A stretch of DNA of 64,000 bases, taken from NCBI RefSeq assembly GCF_000746825.1, contig NZ_JQIV01000006.1, positions 2,470,501-2,534,500 of the forward strand, in the 5' to 3' direction. The DNA is from Carnobacterium inhibens subsp. inhibens DSM 13024. GTDB taxonomy: Bacteria; Bacillota; Bacilli; Lactobacillales; Carnobacteriaceae. The notes under the pieces were generated by a model, which saw only the letters and a list, made by a program, of their open reading frames with translations, was not told the DNA's origin and ran no database searches. Made by a program: the position numbers and the translations under genes. Shown one piece after another: positions 9,236 to 19,132 of the stretch (position 1 is its first letter; each line of letters begins with the position of its first letter).

Positions 9236-10255
9236 ATGTATTATGTTAAAAATGTTCGTAACGGAAAAGAAATAACAGATCCAGCACTTAATCTAGCAAT
9301 TGAGTACCACTTGTTAAATAATGTAATGTTAGATGAACCAATATTGCTTTTTTATATTAATGAACCTTCTATTATAATTGGAAGAAATCAAAATACAATC
9401 GAAGAAATCAACACAGAATATGTAGAAAAAAATAATATTCATATTGTTCGCCGCTTTTCAGGAGGCGGAGCTGTCTATCATGATTTTGGCGTATTCTGTT
9501 TCTGTTTTATTACCCAAGACGATGGAAATTCATTTCGTGACTTTGGTAAATTTACAGAACCTATTATTGATTCTTTACACAAAATGGGTGTTGAAGGAGC
9601 TAAACTGGAAGGCAGAAATGATTTATTGATTAATGGACAAAAATTTTCTGGAAATGCAATGTATTCTAAAAATGGCCGTATGACTGCCCATGGAACAATC
9701 ATGTTTGATAGTGATATTGAAGAAGTAGTGAGTGCTCTAAAAGTTAGAAAAGATAAAATTGAATCCAAAGGTATTAAATCAATCAGAAGCCGAGTAACAA
9801 ATATTAAGCCATATTTATCTGATGATTATCAATTTTTAAGTACAAAGGAATTCCGTGATCGTTTATTATTAAATATTTTTGATGTAGACAATGCTGAAGA
9901 CATTAAAGAATATAAATTATCAGATGATGATTGGAAAAAGATTGAAGAACTTTCTGAAATGTATTTTAATAATTGGGAGTGGAATTATGGGAAATCTCCT
10001 AAATTTGAGTTAGTTCGTCGTCATCGTTTCTCTATTGGTTCTGTAGAATTTAAAATGAACGTAGACAAAGGGTATATTCAAGATATTCGTATTTTTGGTG
10101 ATTTCTTTGGATTAGGAGATATTTCAGATGTTGAAGAAAAATTAAACGGTGTTAAATATGATGCGTATGCTATAAGCGAAGTGCTAGACGACATAGATAT
10201 AAAAAAATATTTTGGGAATATTACAAAAGATGAGCTAGTACATTTGATCTACTAA
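9236..10255 (+). CDS. lplA: Lipoate-protein ligase
   Basis: A 339-residue ligase that attaches free lipoate to E2 subunits of 2-oxoacid dehydrogenases and to GcvH in the cytoplasm. The lipoyl-adenylate binding motif RRFSGGGAVYHDFG, the substrate loop GRNDLLINGQKFSG and the C-terminal accessory domain (about 250-339) are all present, so this is the full LplJ/LplA type. A short GAGG at 9224-9227 precedes the ATG. It is 47 bases downstream of the metallo-hydrolase with no terminator between them, so the two are probably co-transcribed. Confidence 0.93.
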   Translation: MYYVKNVRNGKEITDPALNLAIEYHLLNNVMLDEPILLFYINEPSIIIGRNQNTIEEINTEYVEKNNIHIVRRFSGGGAVYHDFGVFCFCFITQDDGNSFRDFGKFTEPIIDSLHKMGVEGAKLEGRNDLLINGQKFSGNAMYSKNGRMTAHGTIMFDSDIEEVVSALKVRKDKIESKGIKSIRSRVTNIKPYLSDDYQFLSTKEFRDRLLLNIFDVDNAEDIKEYKLSDDDWKKIEELSEMYFNNWEWNYGKSPKFELVRRHRFSIGSVEFKMNVDKGYIQDIRIFGDFFGLGDISDVEEKLNGVKYDAYAISEVLDDIDIKKYFGNITKDELVHLIY

Positions 10256-10301
10256 AAAAAGCTGAAACGATTAAATTAATTTTTAATCGTTTCGGCTTTT
10301 T

Positions 10302-10303
<2 letters not shown>
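10254..10303. terminator. Bidirectional terminator between lplA and trpS
   Basis: AAAGCTGAAACGATTAAA pairs with TTTAATCGTTTCGGCTTT, with an A run on one side and a T run on the other. It serves both converging genes. Confidence 0.9.
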
Positions 10304-11354
<1,051 letters not shown>

Positions 11355-11402
11355 TTATTTTTTGAGAGATGAAAGAATTAGTTAAACGAAAGGACTAAAT
11401 AG

Positions 11403-11774
11403 TTATCTCTCAAAGAGATAAAAAGCAATTAAAGTAAGGATACAGACGAGTAATAAACCTGAACCTACTTTTAAGTAGAAAGAAAAACCATTACCAACTA
11501 CTTTTGAAAGGGGCTTTACATGAAATTCATCATCAGAATGACGGCCTTTACGAATGTTAAAAGCAACCTTTCTCATACTAAAATGAAAAAAATCGAAAAA
11601 ACCTGAGGATAAAGAAGCACCGAACAAGCCAATAATGAGAAAAAAGGATGCTCCATAAAAGGTAATATTCGTAGTATGATAAAATGAAATTTCTTTATAC
11701 ATAATTAATTCTAAAAGTACGCATAATACAATGACTATCATAAAGACACGTATAGGTGTAAATTTTTGTTTCAC
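11403..11774 (-). CDS. Small membrane protein, DUF3899-like
   Basis: A 123-residue protein with a hydrophobic segment near 10-26, a second at about 40-58, a basic cytoplasmic loop, and a C-terminal segment near 100-120. This layout matches the DUF3899 group of Firmicutes membrane proteins, whose function is unknown. It starts with GTG behind AGGAGGAA. It lies between trpS and opp; in Bacillus the same spot is near oppA. The family name is from memory, so moderate confidence. Confidence 0.65.
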   Translation of the reverse strand: MKQKFTPIRVFMIVIVLCVLLELIMYKEISFYHTTNITFYGASFFLIIGLFGASLSSGFFDFFHFSMRKVAFNIRKGRHSDDEFHVKPLSKVVGNGFSFYLKVGSGLLLVCILTLIAFYLFER

Positions 11775-11966
11775 TTAAGTTCCTCCTAGGAAGTATAAAA
11801 ATAAAGTAGTTCTATATCTATTATATAGGAATACTATGAAAAATGTATGACTAAATTAGAAATGCTTATATGTGAAACCGGTATAAAAGTAACTCGTTTT
11901 CTATCTATTTTCTAATCTTATTCTAATTTTAACTCTTATTATTATAGCTAACTTCAAAAAAGTTTT

Positions 11967-11976
11967 GCAATATTGC
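11967..11976. promoter_or_regulatory. Palindrome beside the opp promoter
   Basis: A perfect GCAATATTGC palindrome ends two bases before the -35 box of the opp promoter. It could be an operator; no regulator can be named from sequence alone. Confidence 0.3.
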
Positions 11977-11978
11977 TT

Positions 11979-12007
11979 TTGACAAGCTATTCTATATAGT
12001 ATATTCT
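11979..12007 (+). promoter_or_regulatory. Promoter of oppBCDF
   Basis: TTGACA at 11979-11984, a 17-base spacer and TATTCT at 12002-12007, about 40 bases before oppB. The rest of 11775-11966 is AT-rich with no gene seen. Confidence 0.75.
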
Positions 12008-12054
12008 TTTTTGTAGGAGAATTAAAAATTAAATTGTTGGAGGTGCTATAATCG

Positions 12055-13002
12055 ATGAAAAGTTATGCGAAATTTTTAGGAAAACGTGTATTATACATGT
12101 TATTGACATTATTTTTAATTGCATCGATTACTTTCTTCTTAATGAAGCTTTTACCAGGTACTCCATATAGTAACCAGGATAAACTTTCAGAAGAACAAAT
12201 CTATATTATGAATGAACAATATGGATTGAACGAACCGGTGCCGGTTCAGTATTTAGTATATATCGGAGGATTACTTCAAGGAGATTTAGGAGTTTCATTC
12301 CAATTTAGCAATACTCCAGTAACAAAACTGTTATCTACGCGTGTAGGGCCGTCCTTACAGCTAGGTATTCAAGCCGTTGCATTAGGGACAATATTAGGTA
12401 TTGTCTTAGGTGTAATAGCGGCGATGTATCAAAACACTTGGATTGATACACTTGCGACTTTTTCGGCAATTTTAGGTAGATCTATTCCTAACTTTGTAAT
12501 TGCTGTTCTGTTGCAGCTAATTTTTGGTGTATATCTACAATGGTTCCCAATCGCTTTATGGGATGGAGGATTCAGTTCATCTGTTCTTCCTACGTTAGCG
12601 TTAGCCATATCACCATTAGCAGATTCAGCTCGTTTTATTAGAACAGAAATGGTAGATGTATTAAGTAGTGATTACGTTGAATTGGCAAGAGCTAAAGGTT
12701 TAAGCAGATGGACAGTTGCCTTTAAACATGGTGTCCGTAATGCTTTAATTCCGTTAGTGACAATCTTAGGACCAATGGCTGTTGGTTTAATGACCGGTTC
12801 AATGGTTGTAGAAAATATCTATGCTATACCTGGTATTGGTGAACAATTTGTTAAGTCGATCATGACGAATGATTACCCAACTATCATGGGTGTAACCATT
12901 CTTTATTCTGCTATGCTTGTATTTATTATTTTAGTTGTAGATATTTTATACGGAGTAATTGATCCGCGTATTCGTGTTTCTAATGAAGGAGGGGACAAAT
13001 AA
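12055..13002 (+). CDS. oppB: Oligopeptide ABC transporter permease OppB
   Basis: A 315-residue inner-membrane permease with six predicted membrane segments. The first is at about 10-32, and the coupling motif AKGLSRWTVAFKHGVRNALIP (ARAKG...G type) lies near residue 220. With OppC it forms the channel for peptides delivered by OppA. GGAGGT at 12040-12045 precedes the ATG. Its stop overlaps the oppC start by one base (TAATG), so translation is coupled. It is first of the four-gene operon oppBCDF, which has no oppA inside it. Confidence 0.95.
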   Translation: MKSYAKFLGKRVLYMLLTLFLIASITFFLMKLLPGTPYSNQDKLSEEQIYIMNEQYGLNEPVPVQYLVYIGGLLQGDLGVSFQFSNTPVTKLLSTRVGPSLQLGIQAVALGTILGIVLGVIAAMYQNTWIDTLATFSAILGRSIPNFVIAVLLQLIFGVYLQWFPIALWDGGFSSSVLPTLALAISPLADSARFIRTEMVDVLSSDYVELARAKGLSRWTVAFKHGVRNALIPLVTILGPMAVGLMTGSMVVENIYAIPGIGEQFVKSIMTNDYPTIMGVTILYSAMLVFIILVVDILYGVIDPRIRVSNEGGDK

Positions 13003-14051
13003 TGCATAATCAAGAAAATACTCCTATTGCAGATGAATTAAAGAATCTGTCTCCTGATATGTTTGCTCCAGCTGGTGAGTCAAGTGTTGAAGACAACGAA
13101 AAAATTGCAGCACCTTCATTAAGCTTCATACAAGATTCATGGAGAAGATTGAAAAAAAATAAGGCAGCCGTTGTTAGTCTGATTGTTCTGATAATTATGA
13201 TTATTCTTACAATTGCAGCACCTATTATTGCACCATATGATCCAAATGTTCAAACAGTTGAATATGCAAGTTTACCACCTAAAATCAAAGGTATCGATAT
13301 TGATGGATTAAATGGTACTCAAAAAGTTGGAGAAACACGCGTAGATAAATATGCTGAAAAGGGTGTTCCTGAAGATCAATATTATATTTTAGGTACGGAT
13401 AGTTTAGGACGTGATTTACTTTCACGTATTCTTTATGGTACACGTGTATCTTTACTTATTGCTTTTGTTGCAGCACTTTTTGACTTAACTATAGGTGTAA
13501 CGTATGGTTTAGTTTCAGGATGGTGTGGCGGAAGAATTGATAACTTTATGCAACGTTTGTTAGAAATTTTATCTGGGGTTCCTAACTTAGTTGTAGTTAT
13601 TTTAATGTTATTGGTTTTAGATCCAGGTATTACGTCTATTATTATTGCTTTAGCAATTACTGGATGGATTTCGATGGCCAGGGTAGTCAGAGCACAAACA
13701 TTAAAATTAAAAAATCAAGAATATATTTTAGCTGCCCGTACACTGGGTGAATCACCAATTAAAATTGCATTTAAACATTTAATTCCAAACTTATCTGGTG
13801 TTATCATTATTCAAACAATGTTCTCAATTCCGTCTGCTATTTTCTTCGAAGCATTCTTGAGTTTCATTGGTATTGGTATTCCAGCACCAACAGCATCTTT
13901 AGGAACATTAATCAACGATGGATATAAAACATTCCGCTTCTTACCTCACTTGATGTGGTATCCAGCAGCTGTTATCTGTGTATTGATGATTTCATTTAAC
14001 TTGTTAGCTGATGGTTTGCGTGATGCATTTGATCCAAAAATGAAAGATTAG
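13002..14051 (+). CDS. oppC: Oligopeptide ABC transporter permease OppC
   Basis: A 349-residue permease. A soluble N-terminal stretch of about 50 residues precedes the first membrane segment (AAVVSLIVLIIMIILTIAAP). The OppC_N region, GTDSLGRDLLSRILYGTR, and the coupling motif AARTLGESPIKIAFKHLIP are clear. It pairs with OppB in the membrane. It overlaps oppB by one base and is followed by oppD after 15 bases. Confidence 0.95.
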   Translation: MHNQENTPIADELKNLSPDMFAPAGESSVEDNEKIAAPSLSFIQDSWRRLKKNKAAVVSLIVLIIMIILTIAAPIIAPYDPNVQTVEYASLPPKIKGIDIDGLNGTQKVGETRVDKYAEKGVPEDQYYILGTDSLGRDLLSRILYGTRVSLLIAFVAALFDLTIGVTYGLVSGWCGGRIDNFMQRLLEILSGVPNLVVVILMLLVLDPGITSIIIALAITGWISMARVVRAQTLKLKNQEYILAARTLGESPIKIAFKHLIPNLSGVIIIQTMFSIPSAIFFEAFLSFIGIGIPAPTASLGTLINDGYKTFRFLPHLMWYPAAVICVLMISFNLLADGLRDAFDPKMKD

Positions 14052-14066
14052 TGAGGTGAAAAACGA

Positions 14067-15152
14067 ATGAGCAATGTATTAGAAGTTAAAGATTTAGAAA
14101 TCACATTCGACACCTATGCTGGTAAAGTAAAAGCTATCCGCGGTGTCAGTTTTGATTTAAAAAAAGGTGAAACATTAGCAATCGTAGGAGAATCTGGTTC
14201 TGGAAAATCTGTTACAACCCGTAGTATTATGCGTCTGTTATCGCAAAATGCTAATGTTGAAAAAGGTGAAATCCTATTTAATGGGAATGATCTCATTAAA
14301 AAGACTGAAAAAGAAATGCAAGGGATCCGTGGTAAAGAAATTGCTATGATTTTTCAAGATCCTATGACATCCCTTAATCCAACAATGACGATTGGTAAGC
14401 AAATTGCTGAACCTATTCGCTTACATCAAAAATTGAATAAAGAGGATGCGAATAAACGTGCTTTAGAATTATTGAATCTAGTAGGATTGCCTGATGCTGA
14501 AAGACGTATGAAACAATACCCGCATCAATTCTCTGGTGGACAACGTCAACGTATCGTTATTGCTATTGCACTTGCTTGTAACCCTGAAGTATTAATTGCT
14601 GATGAACCAACAACAGCTTTAGATGTAACGATTCAAGCTCAAATTCTAGATTTGATGAAAGAATTACAAAAGAAAATTGCTACATCTATTATTTTTATTA
14701 CACATGACTTAGGCGTAGTAGCTAACGTAGCTGATCGTGTTGCAGTAATGTATGCTGGTAAAATTGTAGAAATTGGTACTGTGGATGAAATTTTTTATAA
14801 CCCACAACACCCTTATACATGGGGCTTGATCAGTTCTATGCCTACATTAGAAATTACTGAAACGTTATATGCAATTCCTGGAACTCCTCCAGATTTATTG
14901 GATCCTCCTAAGGGAGATGCATTTGCTCCTCGTAATGAATTTGCGATGAAAATTGATACCGAATTAGAACCACCACATTTTAAAATTTCTGAGACGCATT
15001 CAGCGGCAACATGGTTGTTGCATCCTGATGCTCCAGCAGTAGAGCCACCGTTAGAAATTAAAGCACGTCATAAAATCTATGAAGAAAAATTTGCTCCACT
15101 TCATGCGCCTAAAAAGGCTGCTAAGACTGAAGTCAAAGGAGGAGTAAACTAA
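14067..15152 (+). CDS. oppD: Oligopeptide ABC transporter ATPase OppD
   Basis: A 361-residue ABC ATPase with Walker A GESGSGKS (41-48), signature FSGGQRQRI, Walker B LIADEPTTALD and H-loop THDLG. The C-terminal oligo_HPY region (NPQHPYTWGL) is typical of OppD/DppD. The tail is longer than usual, rich in A, P and K (about 310-361). It powers peptide uptake together with OppF. A GTGAGG-type site overlaps the spacer after oppC. Confidence 0.95.
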   Translation: MSNVLEVKDLEITFDTYAGKVKAIRGVSFDLKKGETLAIVGESGSGKSVTTRSIMRLLSQNANVEKGEILFNGNDLIKKTEKEMQGIRGKEIAMIFQDPMTSLNPTMTIGKQIAEPIRLHQKLNKEDANKRALELLNLVGLPDAERRMKQYPHQFSGGQRQRIVIAIALACNPEVLIADEPTTALDVTIQAQILDLMKELQKKIATSIIFITHDLGVVANVADRVAVMYAGKIVEIGTVDEIFYNPQHPYTWGLISSMPTLEITETLYAIPGTPPDLLDPPKGDAFAPRNEFAMKIDTELEPPHFKISETHSAATWLLHPDAPAVEPPLEIKARHKIYEEKFAPLHAPKKAAKTEVKGGVN

Positions 15153-15153
15153 C

Positions 15154-16095
15154 ATGGAAAATAGAGAAAAGATTTTAGAAGTTAAAGGATTGAAACAATA
15201 CTTCAATAAAGGAACAAAGAATGAAGTTCGTGCGGTAGATGACGTTACTTTTGATATCTATAAAGGTGAAACTTTTGGTTTAGTTGGTGAATCTGGTTCA
15301 GGTAAATCAACAACTGGACGTTCAATCATTCGTTTATATGATCCAACAGACGGAGAAATTGACTTTGAAGGTACTAAAGTTCATGATATATCTGGTAAAA
15401 AAGATATGTTGAAATTTAGAAGAGAAATGCAAATGATCTTCCAAGATCCTTATGCGTCTTTAAATCCAAAAATGAAAGTTCGTGATATCATTGCAGAAGG
15501 TATTGATATCCATGGACTAGCTAGTTCTACTGAAGATAGAAACAACCAAGTAGACGCATTATTGAAAACAGTTGGGCTAAATCCAGACCATGCATCACGT
15601 TACCCTCATGAATTTTCAGGTGGACAACGTCAACGTATTGGGATTGCTAGAGCTCTTGCTGTTAAACCTAAATTTATTATTGCTGATGAACCAATTTCTG
15701 CATTGGATGTATCTATCCAAGCTCAAGTTGTTAACTTATTGATGGAATTGCAAAAAACACAAAACTTAACGTTCTTGTTTATTGCCCACGATTTATCAAT
15801 GGTTAAATATATTAGTGATCGTATTGGAGTAATGAATACAGGTAAGTTACTTGAATTAGCTCCTGCTGATGAAGTGTACAATACACCGTTGCATCCTTAT
15901 ACTGAAAGTTTATTATCTGCTGTACCTTTACCTGACCCTGAATATGAACGTAATCGTGTACGTACTCCGTATATTCCTCGTGAATCAAATGGAGAACCTG
16001 AAGAATTGCGTGAAATTACTCCTGGCCACTACGTTTACTGTAGAGAATCAGATATAGCTGCTTTAAAAGAAAAGAAAGCAAGTTATAAAAAATAA
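15154..16095 (+). CDS. oppF: Oligopeptide ABC transporter ATPase OppF
   Basis: A 313-residue ABC ATPase with Walker A GESGSGKS (45-52), signature [15 protein letters not shown], Walker [12 protein letters not shown] and H-loop AHDLS. The C-terminal segment [15 protein letters not shown] and a late cysteine (VYCRES) match OppF, in which cysteines can hold an iron-sulfur cluster in some relatives; only one is obvious here. It starts one base after the oppD stop and ends the operon. Confidence 0.95.
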   Translation: MENREKILEVKGLKQYFNKGTKNEVRAVDDVTFDIYKGETFGLVGESGSGKSTTGRSIIRLYDPTDGEIDFEGTKVHDISGKKDMLKFRREMQMIFQDPYASLNPKMKVRDIIAEGIDIHGLASSTEDRNNQVDALLKTVGLNPDHASRYPHEFSGGQRQRIGIARALAVKPKFIIADEPISALDVSIQAQVVNLLMELQKTQNLTFLFIAHDLSMVKYISDRIGVMNTGKLLELAPADEVYNTPLHPYTESLLSAVPLPDPEYERNRVRTPYIPRESNGEPEELREITPGHYVYCRESDIAALKEKKASYKK

Positions 16096-16102
16096 ACCAG
16101 TT

Positions 16103-16147
16103 AAAAAGCTTTAGATTAGAGAAAAACTCTAATCTAAAGCTTTTTTT
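16103..16147 (+). terminator. Terminator of oppBCDF
   Basis: AAAGCTTTAGATTAGAG pairs perfectly with CTCTAATCTAAAGCTTT, then T7. Confidence 0.95.
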
Positions 16148-16531
16148 GCTTATCTTCAATCGATATAAATAAAATGGGATAAAATCTGTCAAGGCAATGA
16201 GAAAAAAATAAGTGATCATTTAATAAAATAATGTTTGTTTTTAAACAAAATATTATTTGTAATAAATTCTTATTTACATTAATTATCATTATGCCTAACT
16301 AGTTTTAAATGCCTATATATAAAGGTTTTCAACTCTTATAAAATAATTAACAAAAAAATTACATTGTAAAAACAACGTAATTTTTTTAAAAGTGACAAAA
16401 AAATGACAAAAAGGGGTAGTAATTTTAAAATGAATGTTTTATAATGTTCTTGTAAGGCATTTCATAGTTTCATTAAAAATCCTCAATTTTTTTGAACGAT
16501 CTATTATGATTAAAAAAGGAGAGAATAACCT
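16148..16531. other. Gene-free region upstream of spx with two inverted repeats
   Basis: Very AT-rich and without an open frame worth calling. It holds an imperfect inverted repeat at 16226-16258 (AAATAATGTTTGTTT against AAACAAAATATTATTT), a terminator-like repeat at 16350-16387, a doubled TGACAAAAA motif near 16393-16412, and a TATAAT at 16440-16445 that may be the spx -10 box. Confidence 0.6.
16350..16387. repeat. Inverted repeat upstream of spx
   Basis: AAAAAATTACATTGT pairs with ACAACGTAATTTTTT around a four-base loop, followed by T. It looks like a terminator in both directions but no gene feeds into it from the left. Confidence 0.6.
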
Positions 16532-16930
16532 ATGGTAACTTTATATACTTCGCCTAGTTGTACGTCATGTCGTAAAGCCAGAGCATGGTTAGAAGAAAAC
16601 AATATTACTTATACTGAAAGAAATATATTTTCAGAGCCATTAACAATTGGTGAAATCAAATCGATTTTAAGAATGACAGAAGACGGTACAGAAGAAATTA
16701 TCTCAACTCGTTCTAAAGTATTTCAAGAATTGAATGTTGATTTAGATGATTTACCCTTAAATGAATTATTTGATTTAATTCAAGACAATCCTGGACTTTT
16801 ACGTCGACCAATTATGGTAGACGAAAAAAGATTGCAAGTTGGATATAACGAAGATGAGATTCGCCGCTTCTTACCTCGTGAAGTAAGAGCGCTTGAATTA
16901 AAACAAGCTCAACTAATAGTTGGATATTAA
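16532..16930 (+). CDS. spx: Redox-sensing transcriptional regulator Spx
   Basis: A 132-residue ArsC-fold regulator with the redox pair CTSC at residues 10-13 and the conserved [16 protein letters not shown] block near 92-107. Spx binds the alpha C-terminal domain of RNA polymerase and redirects transcription under disulfide stress; it is kept low by ClpXP with adaptor SpxH. GGAGAG at 16519-16524 precedes the ATG. mecA lies downstream and spxH 4.4 kb on, so Spx and two Clp adaptors sit in one neighbourhood, as in Bacillus. Confidence 0.95.
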   Translation: MVTLYTSPSCTSCRKARAWLEENNITYTERNIFSEPLTIGEIKSILRMTEDGTEEIISTRSKVFQELNVDLDDLPLNELFDLIQDNPGLLRRPIMVDEKRLQVGYNEDEIRRFLPREVRALELKQAQLIVGY

Positions 16931-16940
16931 GAATAATGTT

Positions 16941-16977
16941 AAAACTACTCATCATAATGGTGTTGTAGTTTTTTTTT
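16941..16977 (+). terminator. Terminator after spx
   Basis: AAAACTAC pairs with GTAGTTTT around a loop of about 16 bases and runs into a long T tract. Confidence 0.75.
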
Positions 16978-17084
16978 GACACATTTAACTTTACATTTTA
17001 TTTATTTCCTTTAGAATGGTTATATAGATTATTCATACATTAACATTGTGTTAATTATGAAGAAGAGAAATGGGGTGTAGGATT

Positions 17085-17756
17085 ATGGAAATGGAACATA
17101 TCAATGAAAACACCATCCGAGTTTTAATCGAAAGTGCTGATTTGGAAGAAAGAGGCGTAACATTTTTAGACCTTTTAGGAAACCATAAACAAATTGAAAA
17201 TTTCTTTTATAGTATTCTAGAAGAAGTGGATGTAGACGAACAGTTCCATGAATCAGATGCCATTACATTCCAAGTATTACCAAATGGAAATGGATTAGAA
17301 TTGTTTATTAGTAAAGGTGGTCCCTTAAATGACCAATTAGACTTTTCCTCAGCTTCTGAAGATCTTAATTCAGATGAATTCTCTCAGTATATTAAAAAAC
17401 AAATGATACAAAACGCAGAAAAATCTGATAATAAAACTGATGAATATGCAAGCCACACTGAAGATGAAACGAAAGAAATCGTTTTGAAATTTAATGAATT
17501 TGAAGATATGATTGAATTATCAAAAATGATGCATTTAGATAATGCTGTAACTAATTTGTTTCTTTACAAAGACATTTACTATTTGAATTTAATATTTTTC
17601 ATTGATGAATTGACTGAAAGAAGTGCTGATGAAGAAATAGCACTTGCGTTAGAGTTTGCTGATAAAACGCCTGTTACTCAAGGGATTTTAGAAGAACATG
17701 GTAAATTGATTATGGAAAAAAATGCACTCGAATTAACACGTCATTACTTTAAATAA
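17085..17756 (+). CDS. mecA: Clp adaptor protein MecA
   Basis: A 223-residue adaptor. The N-terminal substrate-binding domain (MEMEHINENTIRVLIESADLEERG shortened: EHINENTIRV, DLEERG, LDLLGN) and C-terminal ClpC-binding domain (about 130-223) are joined by an acidic linker. MecA brings targets such as ComK or ComX-type regulators to ClpCP. An in-frame ATG at 17070 is upstream, but GGGGTGT at 17072-17077 fixes the start at 17085. It has its own terminator. Confidence 0.92.
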   Translation: MEMEHINENTIRVLIESADLEERGVTFLDLLGNHKQIENFFYSILEEVDVDEQFHESDAITFQVLPNGNGLELFISKGGPLNDQLDFSSASEDLNSDEFSQYIKKQMIQNAEKSDNKTDEYASHTEDETKEIVLKFNEFEDMIELSKMMHLDNAVTNLFLYKDIYYLNLIFFIDELTERSADEEIALALEFADKTPVTQGILEEHGKLIMEKNALELTRHYFK

Positions 17757-17770
17757 AAGTTTAATATGTA

Positions 17771-17807
17771 AGAGGCTGGGATAAAAATCCAAGCCTCTTT
17801 TTTTTTT
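17771..17807 (+). terminator. Terminator after mecA
   Basis: AGAGGCTGGGA pairs with TCCAAGCCTCT with one bulge, then a long T run. Confidence 0.9.
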
Positions 17808-17874
17808 GGCAAAAATAGGCTTTTCTTTTTTTCTTTGCGGATAGTTAAGATGTTAGAAGAAAGGAGCTTAAATA

Positions 17875-19041
17875 ATGCTAGTAGCAGTGAATGCGCATAA
17901 CCAACATGTATACGCTTTAGATGAACAAAAGAATACTCATCAAAAATTCTATTGTCCTCAATGTAATGAACCAGTTTTTCTGAAAAAAGGCTTGATTAAA
18001 CAAGCTCATTTTACACATTTTAAAAATAGTAACTGTGCAATTTTTTCAGAAGGCGAGACAGAGGAACATGTTCTTGGTAAGAGTCTCCTTTACCAATGGT
18101 TCACACAGCAAGATATTCCTTGCCAACTCGAAGCTTACCTACCAAATTTAAAACAGCGACCAGATTTATTAATTTGGTTAGATGAACAAACACCTATAGC
18201 GATAGAATTTCAATGTAGTGCGCTTTCTGCTCAGAGAATGATAGAAAGAACATCAGGATATAATGAAAACGGGTACAAAGTTTATTGGATTTTAGGCCAT
18301 AATTATCATTTGAAAGATAAGATAACCAAATTTCAAAGATTATTTGTTAACGAACATAAAGCATTAGGGTGTTATTTTTTAGAATTACATGTAAATCTAA
18401 AAAAATTAACCATTCATTATCAAATTTGCGAAGATGGACATTCATCTCGTATTGCTTGTCATTACTATCAATTTAAGTTAACTAAAAAAGAAACTAACAT
18501 GAAAAAGATAATCCAACAATTAGATTTTCCCTCACTAAATTATATAGTGGAACCAAAAAAAAGGCTCGTTCAGGAACATTATTTTTTAAATAAAGGGAGA
18601 AATTATCAAGTGCCAGAGATAGTTTCTTTTCAGAAGCATATATATAAATGTGGAGATTCTTTGATTTCACTGCCATTAGAAGTCTACTTACCTGTAAGAG
18701 GCCAATTAGTTATTAAATCACTTCCTTATTTTTGGAAATATATCTTTTTGGAATGGATTATGAATAAAAGTATTGGAGATGTTATCACTAAAAAAGATTT
18801 TATGAATAAAGTAAAATATATGATAAAAAATGAGGAGATTGTTTTTCATGTAATGCCTCTTATTTCAAATAAATATAAAATAAAGTGTCTCGAAAACTAT
18901 ATGGCCCTCCTAAATGAAAGAGGCATACTAGTAATGGTATCGAACTCTGAATGGATCGTGCAAAGAAAGCCTACACGGTTTAAAAATGAAAAGGAAAAAA
19001 TAGACCAACTTTCTATTTTTGATCAACTATTTGAAAGTTGA
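17875..19041 (+). CDS. coiA: Competence protein CoiA
   Basis: A 388-residue protein. An N-terminal zinc-ribbon-like part (FYCPQCNEPVFLKKG, then HFTHF) is followed by a PD-(D/E)xK nuclease core (RPDLLIW...IAIEFQCSALS, about 98-125). CoiA is needed for recombination of incoming DNA in competent Streptococcus and Bacillus. AAAGGAG at 17860-17866 precedes the ATG. The order mecA-coiA-pepF is conserved in Bacillus. Competence of this strain cannot be judged from the window. Confidence 0.9.
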   Translation: MLVAVNAHNQHVYALDEQKNTHQKFYCPQCNEPVFLKKGLIKQAHFTHFKNSNCAIFSEGETEEHVLGKSLLYQWFTQQDIPCQLEAYLPNLKQRPDLLIWLDEQTPIAIEFQCSALSAQRMIERTSGYNENGYKVYWILGHNYHLKDKITKFQRLFVNEHKALGCYFLELHVNLKKLTIHYQICEDGHSSRIACHYYQFKLTKKETNMKKIIQQLDFPSLNYIVEPKKRLVQEHYFLNKGRNYQVPEIVSFQKHIYKCGDSLISLPLEVYLPVRGQLVIKSLPYFWKYIFLEWIMNKSIGDVITKKDFMNKVKYMIKNEEIVFHVMPLISNKYKIKCLENYMALLNERGILVMVSNSEWIVQRKPTRFKNEKEKIDQLSIFDQLFES

Positions 19042-19132
19042 CTCGTAAGGAAAATAAGTGAATGAAATTGTCTTTATTTTAAAATAGTTTATGGTAAGAT
19101 TAAAGATAAGTAAATTTCAAGGGGGTTTTTTA

